Below, in pieces: positions 9,398 through 18,675 of a DNA stretch of 64,000 nucleotides. The notes beneath the pieces were generated by a model, which had not been told where the DNA came from, searched no databases, and saw only the letters and a program-made list of their open reading frames with translations. How positions within the stretch are numbered: the first letter of the stretch is position 1; each line of letters opens with the position of its first letter. Origin of the DNA: Thalassospira mesophila (GTDB lineage: Bacteria; Pseudomonadota; Alphaproteobacteria; Rhodospirillales; Thalassospiraceae); contig NZ_JFKA01000002.1 of assembly GCF_002115755.1 (NCBI RefSeq), forward strand, positions 558,001 through 622,000, given 5' to 3'. A program made the position numbers and the translations under genes.

Positions 9398-9577
9398 ATG
9401 ATGCTTGGTTGGGCAATTTTCTGTCTTGTCTTGGCATTGCTGGCAGCCGTTCTTGGTTTTGGCGGGCTTGCCGGGACATTTGTCGGGATTGCAAAGATTT
9501 TGTTCTTTGTCTTTATTGTGCTGTTTCTGGTGTCGTTGCTGGTCAACGCCCTGCGGGGGCGCCGCCCGCCAGTCTAG
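9398..9577 (+). CDS. DUF1328 (UPF0391) small membrane protein
   Basis: 59 residues, two hydrophobic helices. The sequence [21 protein letters not shown] and the following [19 protein letters not shown] pattern is that of the DUF1328/YtjA family. Function unknown; members are often found with stress genes. Start ATG 9398 (or 9401) follows ACAGGAG. Lies 119 bp after entericidin copy 1 with no terminator between, so co-transcription from the 9057 promoter is likely but inferred. Confidence 0.88.
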   Translation: MMLGWAIFCLVLALLAAVLGFGGLAGTFVGIAKILFFVFIVLFLVSLLVNALRGRRPPV

Positions 9578-9626
9578 GCCGATAACATAACAGGCGAACA
9601 TGTTTTTGGTCGTCGACAACAATAAA

Positions 9627-9654
9627 AACGGGCCCCTTGCGGGCTCGTTTTTTT
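9627..9654 (+). terminator. Terminator after DUF1328 gene
   Basis: Stem AACGGGCCC / GGGCTCGTT (one G-T pair), loop CTTGC, then TTTTT. Closes the entericidin-DUF1328 unit. Confidence 0.8.
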
Positions 9655-9793
9655 GTGTTTGTCCCGGCCTTTTTGCCAATATCGCGGTCTGCTTTCGTAA
9701 TATACCGCAATTCCTTCCAAAAAATCGGTCCCCGGTAAAGGCTGCCTCCGCGATTTTTGTAGGGTGAAGTCATGATTTTGTTATATTTTGCGC

Positions 9794-10064
9794 ATTAGAG
9801 CATATTTCCTTTAATAAGACCCATTCTGTTTGATTTTGACGTGCCGTTTGGCAAGGCACAGCGCGCCGCGCGATGCGGCGCATCGCGCAAGCGGTGTAAC
9901 GCCGCCAAATGCCGTCAAAATTAAACCCTACGGGCCCGCGCATTCTTCTGCTCGGTTACGTCGAAATCCTTGTCCGTAACCCCGTTACGCCCTGCGGACT
10001 TCTCCTTGTCGAGCAGCAGAATGCGCGGGCAGAATGGGTCTTATTAAAGGAAATATGCTCTAAT
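9794..10064. mobile_element. MITE-like element with perfect 35-bp terminal inverted repeats
   Basis: The ends 9794-9828 and 10030-10064 are perfect 35-bp inverted repeats beginning ATTAGAGCATATTTCC. Inside are two further stem-loops: one with arms ATTTTGACG / CGTCAAAAT (9833-9841, 9913-9921) and a central GCGCGATGC / GCATCGCGC hairpin at 9868-9888, and one with 21-nt arms differing at one base (9934-9954, 10010-10030). There is no transposase and no obvious target-site duplication. Non-autonomous mobile element or large palindromic repeat is the best reading; it separates the DUF1328 gene from the second entericidin copy. Confidence 0.65.
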
Positions 10065-10163
10065 CAAATGCAGAACGATGCAGGCAGCCCGACGGGGCGG
10101 TTGCGCAGATCGTTGATGTTTTTGGATTAACAGGCTGTGAGCGAAAGCAGGAGAAGACGGGCG

Positions 10164-10304
10164 ATGGAAAGACGGATCCGCAATGTGATGGCGATTCTGT
10201 TGATGGTGGCGTTTGGTGTGGCGCTGGCGGGGTGTGAAACCGCTGACGGGTTTGGCAAGGATCTGGAAAAACTGGGTCAGAAAATACAGGACAAGTCGAA
10301 TTAA
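10164..10304 (+). CDS. Entericidin-like small lipoprotein, copy 2
   Basis: 46 residues with basic N-terminus MERRIRN, hydrophobic core, lipobox LAGC and mature part CETADGFGKDLEKLGQKIQDKSN. It has the same length as copy 1 and nearly the same mature domain, while the signal peptide differs, so this is an older duplication. Start ATG 10164 follows AGCAGGAG. It is separated from copy 1 by the DUF1328 gene and the MITE-like element, and I see no EcfG-type promoter in front of it, so the two copies may respond to different signals. Confidence 0.85.
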   Translation: MERRIRNVMAILLMVAFGVALAGCETADGFGKDLEKLGQKIQDKSN

Positions 10305-10415
10305 GGCATCTCATGGCGTGCCGACTGGACACGCCGCCGCGCAACCGTTAAACAGTGCAGTCCCGACCCTGCGATGGCAGGGGGGATTGTTCCGCGTTTT
10401 CCGGGTTGGAGAGAG

Positions 10416-13070
10416 ATGCAGACCGTTAACGATATTCGCACCACGTTTTTGGAATTTTTCCGCAAGAACGGCCACGAGGTCGTATCTTCCAGCCCGCTGG
10501 TGCCGCGCAATGACCCGACCCTGATGTTTACCAACGCAGGGATGGTGCAGTTTAAAAATGTTTTCACCGGGCAGGAGCATCGCGATTATACGCGCGCGAC
10601 CACCTCGCAGAAATGCGTGCGGGCCGGGGGCAAACATAACGACCTTGAAAATGTCGGGCACACCGCGCGCCATCACACCTTCTTTGAAATGCTGGGCAAC
10701 TTTTCGTTCGGTGATTATTTCAAGGAAGATGCGATTGAATTCGCCTGGAACCTGATCACCAGGGAATACGGCCTCCCGGCAGATAAATTGCTGGTTACCG
10801 TCTATCATACCGATGACGAGGCTCATTCCCTGTGGAAGAAAATCGGCGGGCTGTCTGATGACCGCATCATCCGCATCCCGACATCAGATAATTTCTGGTC
10901 GATGGGCGATACCGGCCCCTGTGGCCCGTGTTCGGAAATTTTCTTTGACCATGGCGATCACATCTGGGGTGGCCCTCCGGGCAGTGCCAATGAAGATGGT
11001 GACCGTTTCATCGAAATATGGAACCTGGTGTTCATGCAATATGAACAACTGGCCAATGGCACCCGTCTCGACCTGCCCAAACCGTCAATCGATACTGGCA
11101 TGGGACTGGAACGTGTTGCCGCCGTTTTGCAAGGCAAACACGACAATTACGACATCGATTTGATGCGCGCCCTGGTCGAAGCCTCGGCCGATGTCACCCA
11201 TACCGACCCCGATGGCCCGTTTAATGTGTCGCACCGCGTGGTTGCCGACCATTTGCGTTCCACCAGCTTTTTGATTGCCGATGGTGTTTTGCCGTCCAAT
11301 GCCGGTCGCGGCAACGTTTTGCGCCGGATTATGCGCCGTGCCATGCGCCATTTGCACATGATCGGCACCAAAGAACCGCTGATGTACAAAATGGTTCCCG
11401 CCCTTGTGCGCAAAATGGGGGCCGCTTACCCCGAACTGGTCCGTGCCCAGGCCTTGATCGAAGAAACCCTCAAGCTTGAAGAACATGGCTTTAAAACCAT
11501 GCTTGATCGTGGTTTGAAAATGCTCGACGACGCCACCCTTGATATGGGGGCCGGTGCCGTATTGCCGGGCGAAGTCGCGTTCAAACTGTATGATACCTAT
11601 GGCTTCCCGCTTGATCTGACGGCGGATGCATTAAAACCCCGCAAGATCGAAATTGACGAAAGCGGTTTTTCATCGGCCATGGCCGAACAAAAGGCCAAGG
11701 CCCGTGCCGCATGGTCGGGCTCTGGCGAAGCCGCAACCGAGGAAGTCTGGTTTGACCTGAACGACCGTTTGGGGGCGACCGAATTTTTGGGTTATGAAAC
11801 CGAAAGTGCCGAAGGCGTTTTGACCGCCATTATCGTTGATGGCACCGAAGTTGACGCGGCCAAAGCGGGCGACACCGTTGCCATTTTGGCCAACCAGACA
11901 CCGTTTTTTGGAGAATCGGGTGGTCAGCAAGGCGATGCCGGTGTGATCAAAACTGCCAGTGGTGCGGTGATTGAAATTGCCGATACCCAGAAAAAACTGG
12001 GCAGCCTGCATGTTCATATGGGCAAGGTTGTTTCGGGCGAGATCAAAACCGGCGACGAAGCCGGGTTCAAGGTCGATCATACCCGCCGCGCCAGCCTGCG
12101 CGCCAACCATTCGGCAACGCATTTGTTGCATGCTGTGATGCGCAAACATCTGGGCGGCCATGTCACCCAGAAAGGCTCGCTGGTGGCACCGGACCGCTTG
12201 CGGTTTGACGTATCGCACCCCAAGCCGGTCACCGCCGAAGAAATTGCCGTGATCGAAGCCGATGTAAACCGCCTTGTTCGTGAAAATACCGAAGTCGTCA
12301 CCCGTTTGATGACCCCGGATGAAGCGATTGAGATCGGAGCGATGGCGTTGTTTGGCGAAAAATACGGCGATGAAGTGCGTGTTGTCTCCATGGGCCTGCC
12401 CGAAGACAAAACCTATGCCTATTCGCTGGAACTGTGCGGGGGCACCCATGTCAAACGCACCGGCGATATTGGCCAGTTTAAAATTGTCTCCGAAGGGGCG
12501 GTTTCCAGTGGCGTGCGCCGGATCGAAGCCCTGTGCGGGGCCGACGCGGCGAATTACATGGGCAATCGCGACCGCCTGTTACAGGTGATTGCCGGTGATT
12601 TGAAAGCCACCCCTGAAGACGTGCCCGAACGGGTGCGCGCCCTTCAGGACGAACGCCGCCGTCTCGAACGCGAAGTTTCCGATTTGCGCAAAAAGCTGGC
12701 AACCGGCGGAGCCGGGGGCGCGGGTGGCAGCGAAGGTTTCAAGGAAATCAACGGGGTTAAAACCGCGTTTAAGGTTCTGGAAGGTATTCCGGCCAAGGAA
12801 CTTAAAGGCATGGTCGATGAATTACGTAGCCAGATGGGGTCGGGCATTGCTGCCCTGATCGCCCTTGATGGTGGCAAGGCATCGATTGTGGTTGGCATGA
12901 CCGAAGATCTGGTTAACACCCATAACGCAGTGGATTTACTGCGCATTGGTGTGGCCGAGCTGGGTGGCAAGGGTGGCGGTGGCCGCCCCGACATGGCCCA
13001 GGGCGGTGGACCCGATGGCGACAAGGCCGCACAGGCCCTTGCCGCGATTGAAGCCAAACTTGGTGCCTGA
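10416..13070 (+). CDS. alaS: Alanyl-tRNA synthetase
   Basis: 884 residues, normal length for AlaRS. N-terminal class II aminoacylation core ([23 protein letters not shown], motif 2 [17 protein letters not shown]-like region), editing domain with zinc site HSATH (about residues 560-570) and CGGTH (about 672-676), and the C-terminal oligomerisation/C-Ala domain with a Gly-rich hinge. Charges tRNA-Ala and edits mischarged Ser/Gly. The start at 10416 follows GGAGAG and gives the standard [15 protein letters not shown]; an upstream in-frame start at 10374 lacks support. Confidence 0.98.
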   Translation: MQTVNDIRTTFLEFFRKNGHEVVSSSPLVPRNDPTLMFTNAGMVQFKNVFTGQEHRDYTRATTSQKCVRAGGKHNDLENVGHTARHHTFFEMLGNFSFGDYFKEDAIEFAWNLITREYGLPADKLLVTVYHTDDEAHSLWKKIGGLSDDRIIRIPTSDNFWSMGDTGPCGPCSEIFFDHGDHIWGGPPGSANEDGDRFIEIWNLVFMQYEQLANGTRLDLPKPSIDTGMGLERVAAVLQGKHDNYDIDLMRALVEASADVTHTDPDGPFNVSHRVVADHLRSTSFLIADGVLPSNAGRGNVLRRIMRRAMRHLHMIGTKEPLMYKMVPALVRKMGAAYPELVRAQALIEETLKLEEHGFKTMLDRGLKMLDDATLDMGAGAVLPGEVAFKLYDTYGFPLDLTADALKPRKIEIDESGFSSAMAEQKAKARAAWSGSGEAATEEVWFDLNDRLGATEFLGYETESAEGVLTAIIVDGTEVDAAKAGDTVAILANQTPFFGESGGQQGDAGVIKTASGAVIEIADTQKKLGSLHVHMGKVVSGEIKTGDEAGFKVDHTRRASLRANHSATHLLHAVMRKHLGGHVTQKGSLVAPDRLRFDVSHPKPVTAEEIAVIEADVNRLVRENTEVVTRLMTPDEAIEIGAMALFGEKYGDEVRVVSMGLPEDKTYAYSLELCGGTHVKRTGDIGQFKIVSEGAVSSGVRRIEALCGADAANYMGNRDRLLQVIAGDLKATPEDVPERVRALQDERRRLEREVSDLRKKLATGGAGGAGGSEGFKEINGVKTAFKVLEGIPAKELKGMVDELRSQMGSGIAALIALDGGKASIVVGMTEDLVNTHNAVDLLRIGVAELGGKGGGGRPDMAQGGGPDGDKAAQALAAIEAKLGA

Positions 13071-13114
13071 GCCCGCAAAAACAGCTTTTACCGGTTTCGC
13101 CGGTCTTTAAATTA

Positions 13115-13153
13115 AAACCCCGCCATTCATTTTTGTTATGGCGGGGTTTTTGT
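13115..13153. terminator. Bidirectional terminator alaS / DUF2254
   Basis: Perfect 12-bp stem AAACCCCGCCAT / ATGGCGGGGTTT (13115-13126, 13138-13149) with T run on plus and A run upstream, so it can serve both convergent genes. Confidence 0.85.
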
Positions 13154-13162
13154 GTCGGGATG

Positions 13163-14527
13163 TCAGGTTTGGCCCGGCGTTAGCGGCGTTTCATGCCATT
13201 TGGCACTATAGCGCAGCACCCGGCGGGCGGCGTTTTCGACATCGCGGCAGTCATCGGGTTCGCCAATTTCGCGTCGGGCAGTATTGATAAGGATTTTGGC
13301 CTGACGGCGGATTTCGTCGCGTTGGCGATCGGTACGAATAAAGGGAATAAGCCCTTCGAGAACCTCGGCAATCGGAATCAGCACATCGGGTTTTTTAACG
13401 GCCGCCTGCCGGATCTGGTCAATGGCGGCCCCTAACATGCCGCTAAAATCGGAAACCGGGCCGCTTAACCGGGCGATTTGATGTTCGTCCATCCATAAAC
13501 CGGCGGGATAAACAAACGCCAGCGTTTCGCGCATGGCCCGGCCCAGCCGATAAACCGATGCGATGGCAGTGAACGGGTCGTTAATGCCGGGCGACAGGGC
13601 ACGCACGGCAATTTCAACGATCTGGCGCAGGGAAAATTCGATATCGAGGGCGGCTGTGCGGTAATTGCCGATCATCACTGTTTTGGCCACATCGTTTTGA
13701 AGGGCAGGGCGCAGCGTTTCGATATGTTGCGGATCGCCGCAAATGCGGCCGATAATTTCATCCTTGATGACGTGTTCGCCGGGTTGGCGAATAAGCTCGA
13801 CGCTGGCATGGCGGGCGGCAATTTTTTTGCATAACCCGTCATAATCAATGCCCTGAATATAGCCCGATCGCGCCGCCTGAATGGCAAATTGCGGGGCAAT
13901 TTCGGGTGCCGCAGAAATGGTGGTGGCGGCATTTCGCGCCTCGATGACGGCATGGCCCAACCGGTCATGGGTTTCGGCAATGATGCTTTCTAACCGGTCG
14001 CCCACCTCGATAATGACCTGATCAGCGACAATGGATCGGCCCAGATGATGAACAAAAACGATCAGGGTGAACAGGCTGATGATAAACATCAGCGCCCCGG
14101 TCAGCCCGGCAAGTTGCGCGACCGCATTCTGGTCCTTCACATCGCCCATCATTAAAAGGGCGGTGACCAGAAACGTGATATTGGCAACAAAAATGCCGAT
14201 CACGCTTTGCGTCGCCTGATCGCCAAGAAAATTACGGATCAGGCGCGGCCCCAGATTTTGTGCCGCCAGTGTCAGCACCACCATCGTGATCGACAAGGCC
14301 AGGGTAAACATCGTTACCAGGGCCGGTAACAACATGCCGACCATGCTGCGTACCTGGTTGACATCGGCAAAAATTGGCCAGAACGGCGAAAACAGCTGAC
14401 GAACCATGGTCACGGGAAGCACCATGATGCACGCGGCCAGCAATGCGCCCATCACGCCAAATAATAATGGTAAAAGCCAAAGACTGTGCCGAAGAGGTTC
14501 CCAGATACGGATCAGGCGTTCAAACAT
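13163..14527 (-). CDS. DUF2254 family membrane protein
   Basis: 454 residues. Four membrane helices in the first ~150 residues (about 17-40, 60-85, 105-128, 138-160) and a large soluble C-terminal part containing ALSPGINDPFTAIASVYRLG, the family's most conserved block. Inner-membrane protein with a cytosolic domain; no established function. A 14-bp perfect palindrome lies 16 bp upstream of its start (14543-14556), suggesting direct regulation. Confidence 0.85.
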   Translation of the reverse strand: MFERLIRIWEPLRHSLWLLPLLFGVMGALLAACIMVLPVTMVRQLFSPFWPIFADVNQVRSMVGMLLPALVTMFTLALSITMVVLTLAAQNLGPRLIRNFLGDQATQSVIGIFVANITFLVTALLMMGDVKDQNAVAQLAGLTGALMFIISLFTLIVFVHHLGRSIVADQVIIEVGDRLESIIAETHDRLGHAVIEARNAATTISAAPEIAPQFAIQAARSGYIQGIDYDGLCKKIAARHASVELIRQPGEHVIKDEIIGRICGDPQHIETLRPALQNDVAKTVMIGNYRTAALDIEFSLRQIVEIAVRALSPGINDPFTAIASVYRLGRAMRETLAFVYPAGLWMDEHQIARLSGPVSDFSGMLGAAIDQIRQAAVKKPDVLIPIAEVLEGLIPFIRTDRQRDEIRRQAKILINTARREIGEPDDCRDVENAARRVLRYSAKWHETPLTPGQT

Positions 14528-14542
14528 TTGGTTTTCCCAGTG

Positions 14543-14556
14543 TCACCCGCGGGTGA
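14543..14556. promoter_or_regulatory. Perfect palindrome upstream of the DUF2254 gene
   Basis: TCACCCGCGGGTGA, fully self-complementary, 15 bp from the start codon at 14527. Candidate operator; regulator unknown. Confidence 0.4.
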
Positions 14557-14871
14557 TGAAAATGATGGCACAATCGGCGCGGGTTTGTTGGCCTGTGCAA
14601 ACCAATATAAAGCTGAACGTTTTCCAATCGTTGCGGTTCCCCGCACCGTGTGGCAATAGCAGTTTAACCCGCAAAACCGGCACATCGCCTGCGTCGGCCC
14701 GCCGAATGTAAATGTCGGTTATCGCCTTTTGCCGGGCCCATCATGCCATGAAACAGCACCGCGCACCTGACCATTCTTGCAGTTTTTCGCACCTTCAAAT
14801 CTGGTTTGCAAAAAAGACCCTTGCCGCAAACCAAAAAATGAACAAAATTCGATTTTTAATCATTTTATAGG
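14557..14871. other. Intergenic region between DUF2254 and TetR genes
   Basis: About 315 bp holding the divergent promoters. An AT-rich stretch immediately precedes the TetR gene (14827-14868), the likely promoter and operator area. No gene or clear hairpin recognised. Confidence 0.4.
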
Positions 14872-15600
14872 TTGGCCGTGAAACAGGAAAAAAGGCAGCA
14901 GCGCGAGAAGGAAATTCTTGATTGCGCCCGCACCCTGATTGGCCAACACGGTTTTTTCGATTTGAAAATGTCGGATCTGGCGCGCGCGGCGGGGATTTCG
15001 GTGGGCACGCTTTATGTTCATTTCGCCAGCAAGGAAGATTTATTGCTGGGTTTGGCCATGTGGGCGGGTGCCGGGCGCACGGCCTATTTGCAAACCGCTC
15101 GACAGCATGATGGCCCGGCGTTGGAAAAATTCATCGTCGCCAGCTTGCTTGATATTTTGTTTTCCATCGAAAATCCCGACCTGTTTGAAATGGAATATCT
15201 CGCCATGTCGCCCTCGATCTGGCAGCGCGCGACGCATGGCCGCCATCAGGATTTTTTGCGCAAGGTCAGCGACGCCACCCGCATGTTTCAGGAATTTCTC
15301 GATCAGGCGGCACCGGTTCTGGGCGAAAACTATTCCCGCGATCGCGGGCGGACCCTTAATCTGGGCAGTTGGGCCTTGTCCTTTGGCATGAATGCGCTGG
15401 CCCTTTCCGAAATTACCGATGCCCATTATGGCCGCTTGTTGCGCGAAAACGCGCTGCCCACATTTTGCGATGGCCTAACCGCCATGCTGGTCGGGGCAGG
15501 CTGGCAGGCCGACACGGCGCACAGCGTTATTTACGGCCTTGGTCAGCATTACATGCCCCAACATTTCGCGCGGGTGCCTTTGGCCGATGCGGGCGGTTAA
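14872..15600 (+). CDS. TetR family transcriptional regulator
   Basis: About 242 residues. N-terminal HTH: EILDCARTLIGQHGFFDLKMSDLARAAGISVGTLYVHFASKEDLL. The C-terminal ligand domain is not diagnostic. The start is TTG 14872 or GTG 14878; neither has a strong ribosome-binding site. It is followed after 61 bp by an MFS transporter on the same strand, so it probably controls that exporter in response to its substrate, which is the common arrangement. Confidence 0.88.
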   Translation: MAVKQEKRQQREKEILDCARTLIGQHGFFDLKMSDLARAAGISVGTLYVHFASKEDLLLGLAMWAGAGRTAYLQTARQHDGPALEKFIVASLLDILFSIENPDLFEMEYLAMSPSIWQRATHGRHQDFLRKVSDATRMFQEFLDQAAPVLGENYSRDRGRTLNLGSWALSFGMNALALSEITDAHYGRLLRENALPTFCDGLTAMLVGAGWQADTAHSVIYGLGQHYMPQHFARVPLADAGG

Positions 15601-15661
15601 CGCCTCGCGCCCCTGTTTCGTTGCCACCGTGCTTTTAACGTTTTAAAACAAAGTCGTCTCC

Positions 15662-17020
15662 ATGCCCCAGGAACGTAAATTAATGATCGCGGTCTTTTTG
15701 ACCGTTATGTTTGGCTTCGCCGGGTTCAGCCTGCCTTATCCGGTATTCGGGCCGATGTTTTTAAAACCCGAACTGGGCTTTCTGGATCCGTCCATTCCGG
15801 TTGAATATCGCCCGTTTTTGCTGGGCATCGCCATTGCCCTTTATCCCGTCGGCCAGTTTATCGGCGCGCCGTGGCTGGGCCGCTGGTCAGACCGGATCGG
15901 GCGGCGCCCTGTATTATTAGGCTCGTTGGCCGGGGCGGCAGCGGGTTATCTGGTAACCTCATTGGGGGTTGCCATTGCCAGCCTGCCTTTGTTGCTGGCC
16001 GGGCGGTTTTTGTCGGGCCTGTGCGAGGGCAATATGGCAATTGCCCAGTCCATCACATCGGATATCAGCACACCGAAAACCAAGGTTCGCAATTTTGGCC
16101 TGATCACGGTAGCGATTAATATCGGCTGGATCATCGGGCCATTGCTGGGCGGGTTTTTGTCTGACCCCGATATTTACGACGGTTTTAATGTCTCGTGGCC
16201 GTTCTTTTTTGCCGCGGGCATGTTCGGGGTTAATTTACTGGTAGTGTTTTTTACCCTGCGCATTCCCGACTATGCCCGCCGCCGCAAGGATGACGAAACG
16301 GCCAACACCGTGCGCGTGGCAGAAGGTGCCGCGGGGCCGGTCAGCGCGGTTGAACTTTCGGCCACTGCCGAGGCGGTCGTGGTCGAACCTGCGGGTGACG
16401 CAGCATTTCGCCCCCGGACCGTCTGGCAAACGGTGTGTGACAAAAAGCTGCTGCCGGGTTTTGTCATTTCATTTTTCAGCTATGTCGCGGTTTATGTCTT
16501 TTTTGCTTTTTTCGGGGTTTACCTGGTGCAGACGCACGATGTCAGCAGTTCGTTCCTGGGGACTTGTTCTGCGATTATCTCGGTGCCGCTGATTGCGGCG
16601 GGTTTGCTGGTGGAACCGGCACGTAAACGTGTCGGCCTTGCCGGGGTAAGTGTGGTGGCGCATGTGTTTTTGGGTGTTGGCATGATTACGTTTTTGCTGC
16701 CCGACGGGCTGGTCTGGATTTTTGTGCCAATGTCGCTGGCGGCCTTTGGCATAGCCTGGTGCGAGGTCACCACCAGCCTGTTTATTTCCGATGCAGCAGG
16801 CCCGCATGAACAAGGCCAGGCATTGGGGGTTTACCGCTCCGCCCATGTGATGGCCGAGGCCGTCGCCGTGCTGGTCGGCGGCTTATTATCGGGCCAATCG
16901 CCGCAATCGCCGTTTTTCATGGGCTTTGTTGCCGCCATGATGTGTGTGGCGGGCATCATGGCATGGAAACGTGCTGTGCCCGAACTTGGCAAAAATGCGG
17001 GCGATGGGGCGGCACATTAA
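15662..17020 (+). CDS. MFS transporter
   Basis: 452 residues, 12 predicted membrane segments. The MFS motif A-like GRWSDRIGRRPVLLGSL follows helix 2, and a charged cytoplasmic loop (about 200-250) splits the two halves. The overall pattern resembles multidrug/tetracycline-type proton antiporters (DHA1). Substrate unknown. Downstream of, and likely controlled by, the TetR regulator. Confidence 0.88.
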   Translation: MPQERKLMIAVFLTVMFGFAGFSLPYPVFGPMFLKPELGFLDPSIPVEYRPFLLGIAIALYPVGQFIGAPWLGRWSDRIGRRPVLLGSLAGAAAGYLVTSLGVAIASLPLLLAGRFLSGLCEGNMAIAQSITSDISTPKTKVRNFGLITVAINIGWIIGPLLGGFLSDPDIYDGFNVSWPFFFAAGMFGVNLLVVFFTLRIPDYARRRKDDETANTVRVAEGAAGPVSAVELSATAEAVVVEPAGDAAFRPRTVWQTVCDKKLLPGFVISFFSYVAVYVFFAFFGVYLVQTHDVSSSFLGTCSAIISVPLIAAGLLVEPARKRVGLAGVSVVAHVFLGVGMITFLLPDGLVWIFVPMSLAAFGIAWCEVTTSLFISDAAGPHEQGQALGVYRSAHVMAEAVAVLVGGLLSGQSPQSPFFMGFVAAMMCVAGIMAWKRAVPELGKNAGDGAAH

Positions 17021-17032
17021 AAGACCGGTAGC

Positions 17033-17893
17033 CTAAACAATGGTCGACATTGTCATGGCACCTGCCGCTAAATACTGGCGTTGCCCGGCGTCATCGGTGT
17101 TGGCTTCGGAGGCAAGTAAACCTTCGGCCAGATGATAAAGCTGGGAAATGGTGGCGTTGCGTGCGCCGTCTTGCGGGGCGTCGGCATCGGCTTGCAGGGC
17201 GGCGTCCCATGCCGGTTGGGCGCGGTCTTCGCCCAGAACGGTCAGGGCAATGGCGCGGTTGGCAAGGGCGGTGGCCGATGTGGGGTTGGTTTGCAAGGCA
17301 CGGTCAAAATATTCCAGCGCGGAATGATAATCACCGTCGAGCATTTCCAGCCGGCCCAGATCATTCAGGCAGGCCAGCGACCGTGGCGTCATGCGCAACA
17401 GCTGTTCAAGGGCGCGGCGTTCGCCGTCGCTGTCTTTTGCTGCCCGGTAACACAGCGCAATCATATGATGGATCATGCCATCGCCAGGGCGCAAACGCGA
17501 TGCACTGTGAAAATCGGCCAAGGCGGTGCGATGGCGCCCCAGTTCAAGCTGTGCCATGCCATGTGCAGTTAACAAATCGGGGTCGCCGGGGTTGCTGCGC
17601 AGGGCGACGTCAAGGTTATTCAAGGCTTCGCGCGGTTTGCCCGACAGCAAATAAACCTCGGCCAGTTGTTGCAGGGCCAGTTGATGGGCGGGGTCAGCGC
17701 GCAGCACACTGCGATATTCGTAAATCGATTCGGTTAAGTTGCCGCGCCGGTGCAGGGCTTCGGCCAGGCCAAAGCGGGCGGGCAGATCGTGTTGATTGTG
17801 GCCCAGTGTTTGGCGCAACATATTGATCGCGGCGTCATATTGCCCCTGTGCCAGGGCTTCCAACCCCATTTTGGTAAAATCTGCCGAGGTCAT
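17033..17893 (-). CDS. Tetratricopeptide repeat protein
   Basis: 286 residues made of about six consecutive 34-residue TPR units (for example AINMLRQTLGHNQHDLPARFGLAEALHRRGN and ALEYFDRALQTNPTSATALANRAIAL). No signal peptide or membrane segment, so probably cytoplasmic scaffold or chaperone-like. Residues after 215 are Ala-rich without repeats. The gene is downstream of the SufR-like regulator on the same strand (37 bp apart) and may be in its operon. Confidence 0.85.
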   Translation of the reverse strand: MTSADFTKMGLEALAQGQYDAAINMLRQTLGHNQHDLPARFGLAEALHRRGNLTESIYEYRSVLRADPAHQLALQQLAEVYLLSGKPREALNNLDVALRSNPGDPDLLTAHGMAQLELGRHRTALADFHSASRLRPGDGMIHHMIALCYRAAKDSDGERRALEQLLRMTPRSLACLNDLGRLEMLDGDYHSALEYFDRALQTNPTSATALANRAIALTVLGEDRAQPAWDAALQADADAPQDGARNATISQLYHLAEGLLASEANTDDAGQRQYLAAGAMTMSTIV

Positions 17894-17929
17894 GTGCGGG
17901 TATCCTGTTTTGTAATAGGCGGGGCGATG

Positions 17930-18589
17930 TCAGGGGCGATCATAAATACGATACGCGCATCGCCGCGCACCTGCCAGAATATGATCGGTGCGCTCCACAA
18001 TAACATCCGCGCCCAGAACCGATTGAAACACATCAAGTTCCTTTGCGCAAAGCGCGCGGCACGCCGATGCCGCCGAACAGATCGGGCAGTGGTTTTCCAC
18101 CAAAAGCAAGGTGCCATCGGCGTCGCGCAGGGTGGCGGCCATATATCCCTCGGCATCACGCGCGGCGGCAAGGGCGTTGACCCGTGATTCCAGGTCGGGC
18201 GGGCAATTTTGCAGCCGGGTCTGGTATATCATTTTTTGCTGTTCGGCCCGGGCCGCAACAATGCGCGCCAGCCCCTCTTCGCCAAAACTGTCGCGCATAC
18301 AATCAATTAACGACACGGCGAGTTCCTGATGCCCATCGGGAAAGGCGGTGTTTGAATGTGCAGTCAGCGCCCACAATTTCGCAGGGCGACCCTTGGGCGA
18401 GGCGATTTGCTGTTCGCCAACCATGCCCTGATCGGCAAGCGTTTTTAAATGCTGGCGCACCGCCATCGACGACACGCCAAGCGATACCGCCATATGGTCG
18501 GCACGGGCCGGGCCGTTGGCCTTTAACATATCAAGGATGGCGCGGCGGGTTTCCCCGTCGGCGGCTTTGGGATTACGTTTTGTCATCAT
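17930..18589 (-). CDS. SufR-like winged-helix regulator with Cys cluster
   Basis: 219 residues. N-terminal winged helix (TRRAILDMLKANGPARADHMA...MAVRQHLKTLADQGMV) followed by the GRPAKLWALT wing. The C-terminal part has cysteines at 168, 171, 177, 181 and 211 in NHCPICSAASACRALC and RRCAYRI, like the [Fe-S]-binding region of SufR-type repressors. It is divergent from the Rieske protein at 18676, separated by 86 bp with two AT-rich inverted repeats. A cluster-sensing repressor of the neighbouring Fe-S protein is a reasonable inference; actual cluster binding is not shown. Confidence 0.75.
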   Translation of the reverse strand: MMTKRNPKAADGETRRAILDMLKANGPARADHMAVSLGVSSMAVRQHLKTLADQGMVGEQQIASPKGRPAKLWALTAHSNTAFPDGHQELAVSLIDCMRDSFGEEGLARIVAARAEQQKMIYQTRLQNCPPDLESRVNALAAARDAEGYMAATLRDADGTLLLVENHCPICSAASACRALCAKELDVFQSVLGADVIVERTDHILAGARRCAYRIYDRP

Positions 18590-18600
18590 CCTTTTATAAA

Positions 18601-18660
18601 GAAAATTCTATTGAAAAGGCAAGAAAAGCGGCGTAGCTTGTTTTTGAAAGAATAATCTTT
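18601..18660. promoter_or_regulatory. Divergent promoter with two AGAA/TTCT-type inverted repeats
   Basis: AGAAAATTCT at 18601-18610 and AAGAATAATCTT at 18649-18660 are similar short inverted repeats, one near each start codon of the SufR-like and Rieske genes. Candidate operators for the regulator. Confidence 0.35.
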
Positions 18661-18675
18661 AGAAATGAGGTCGCC

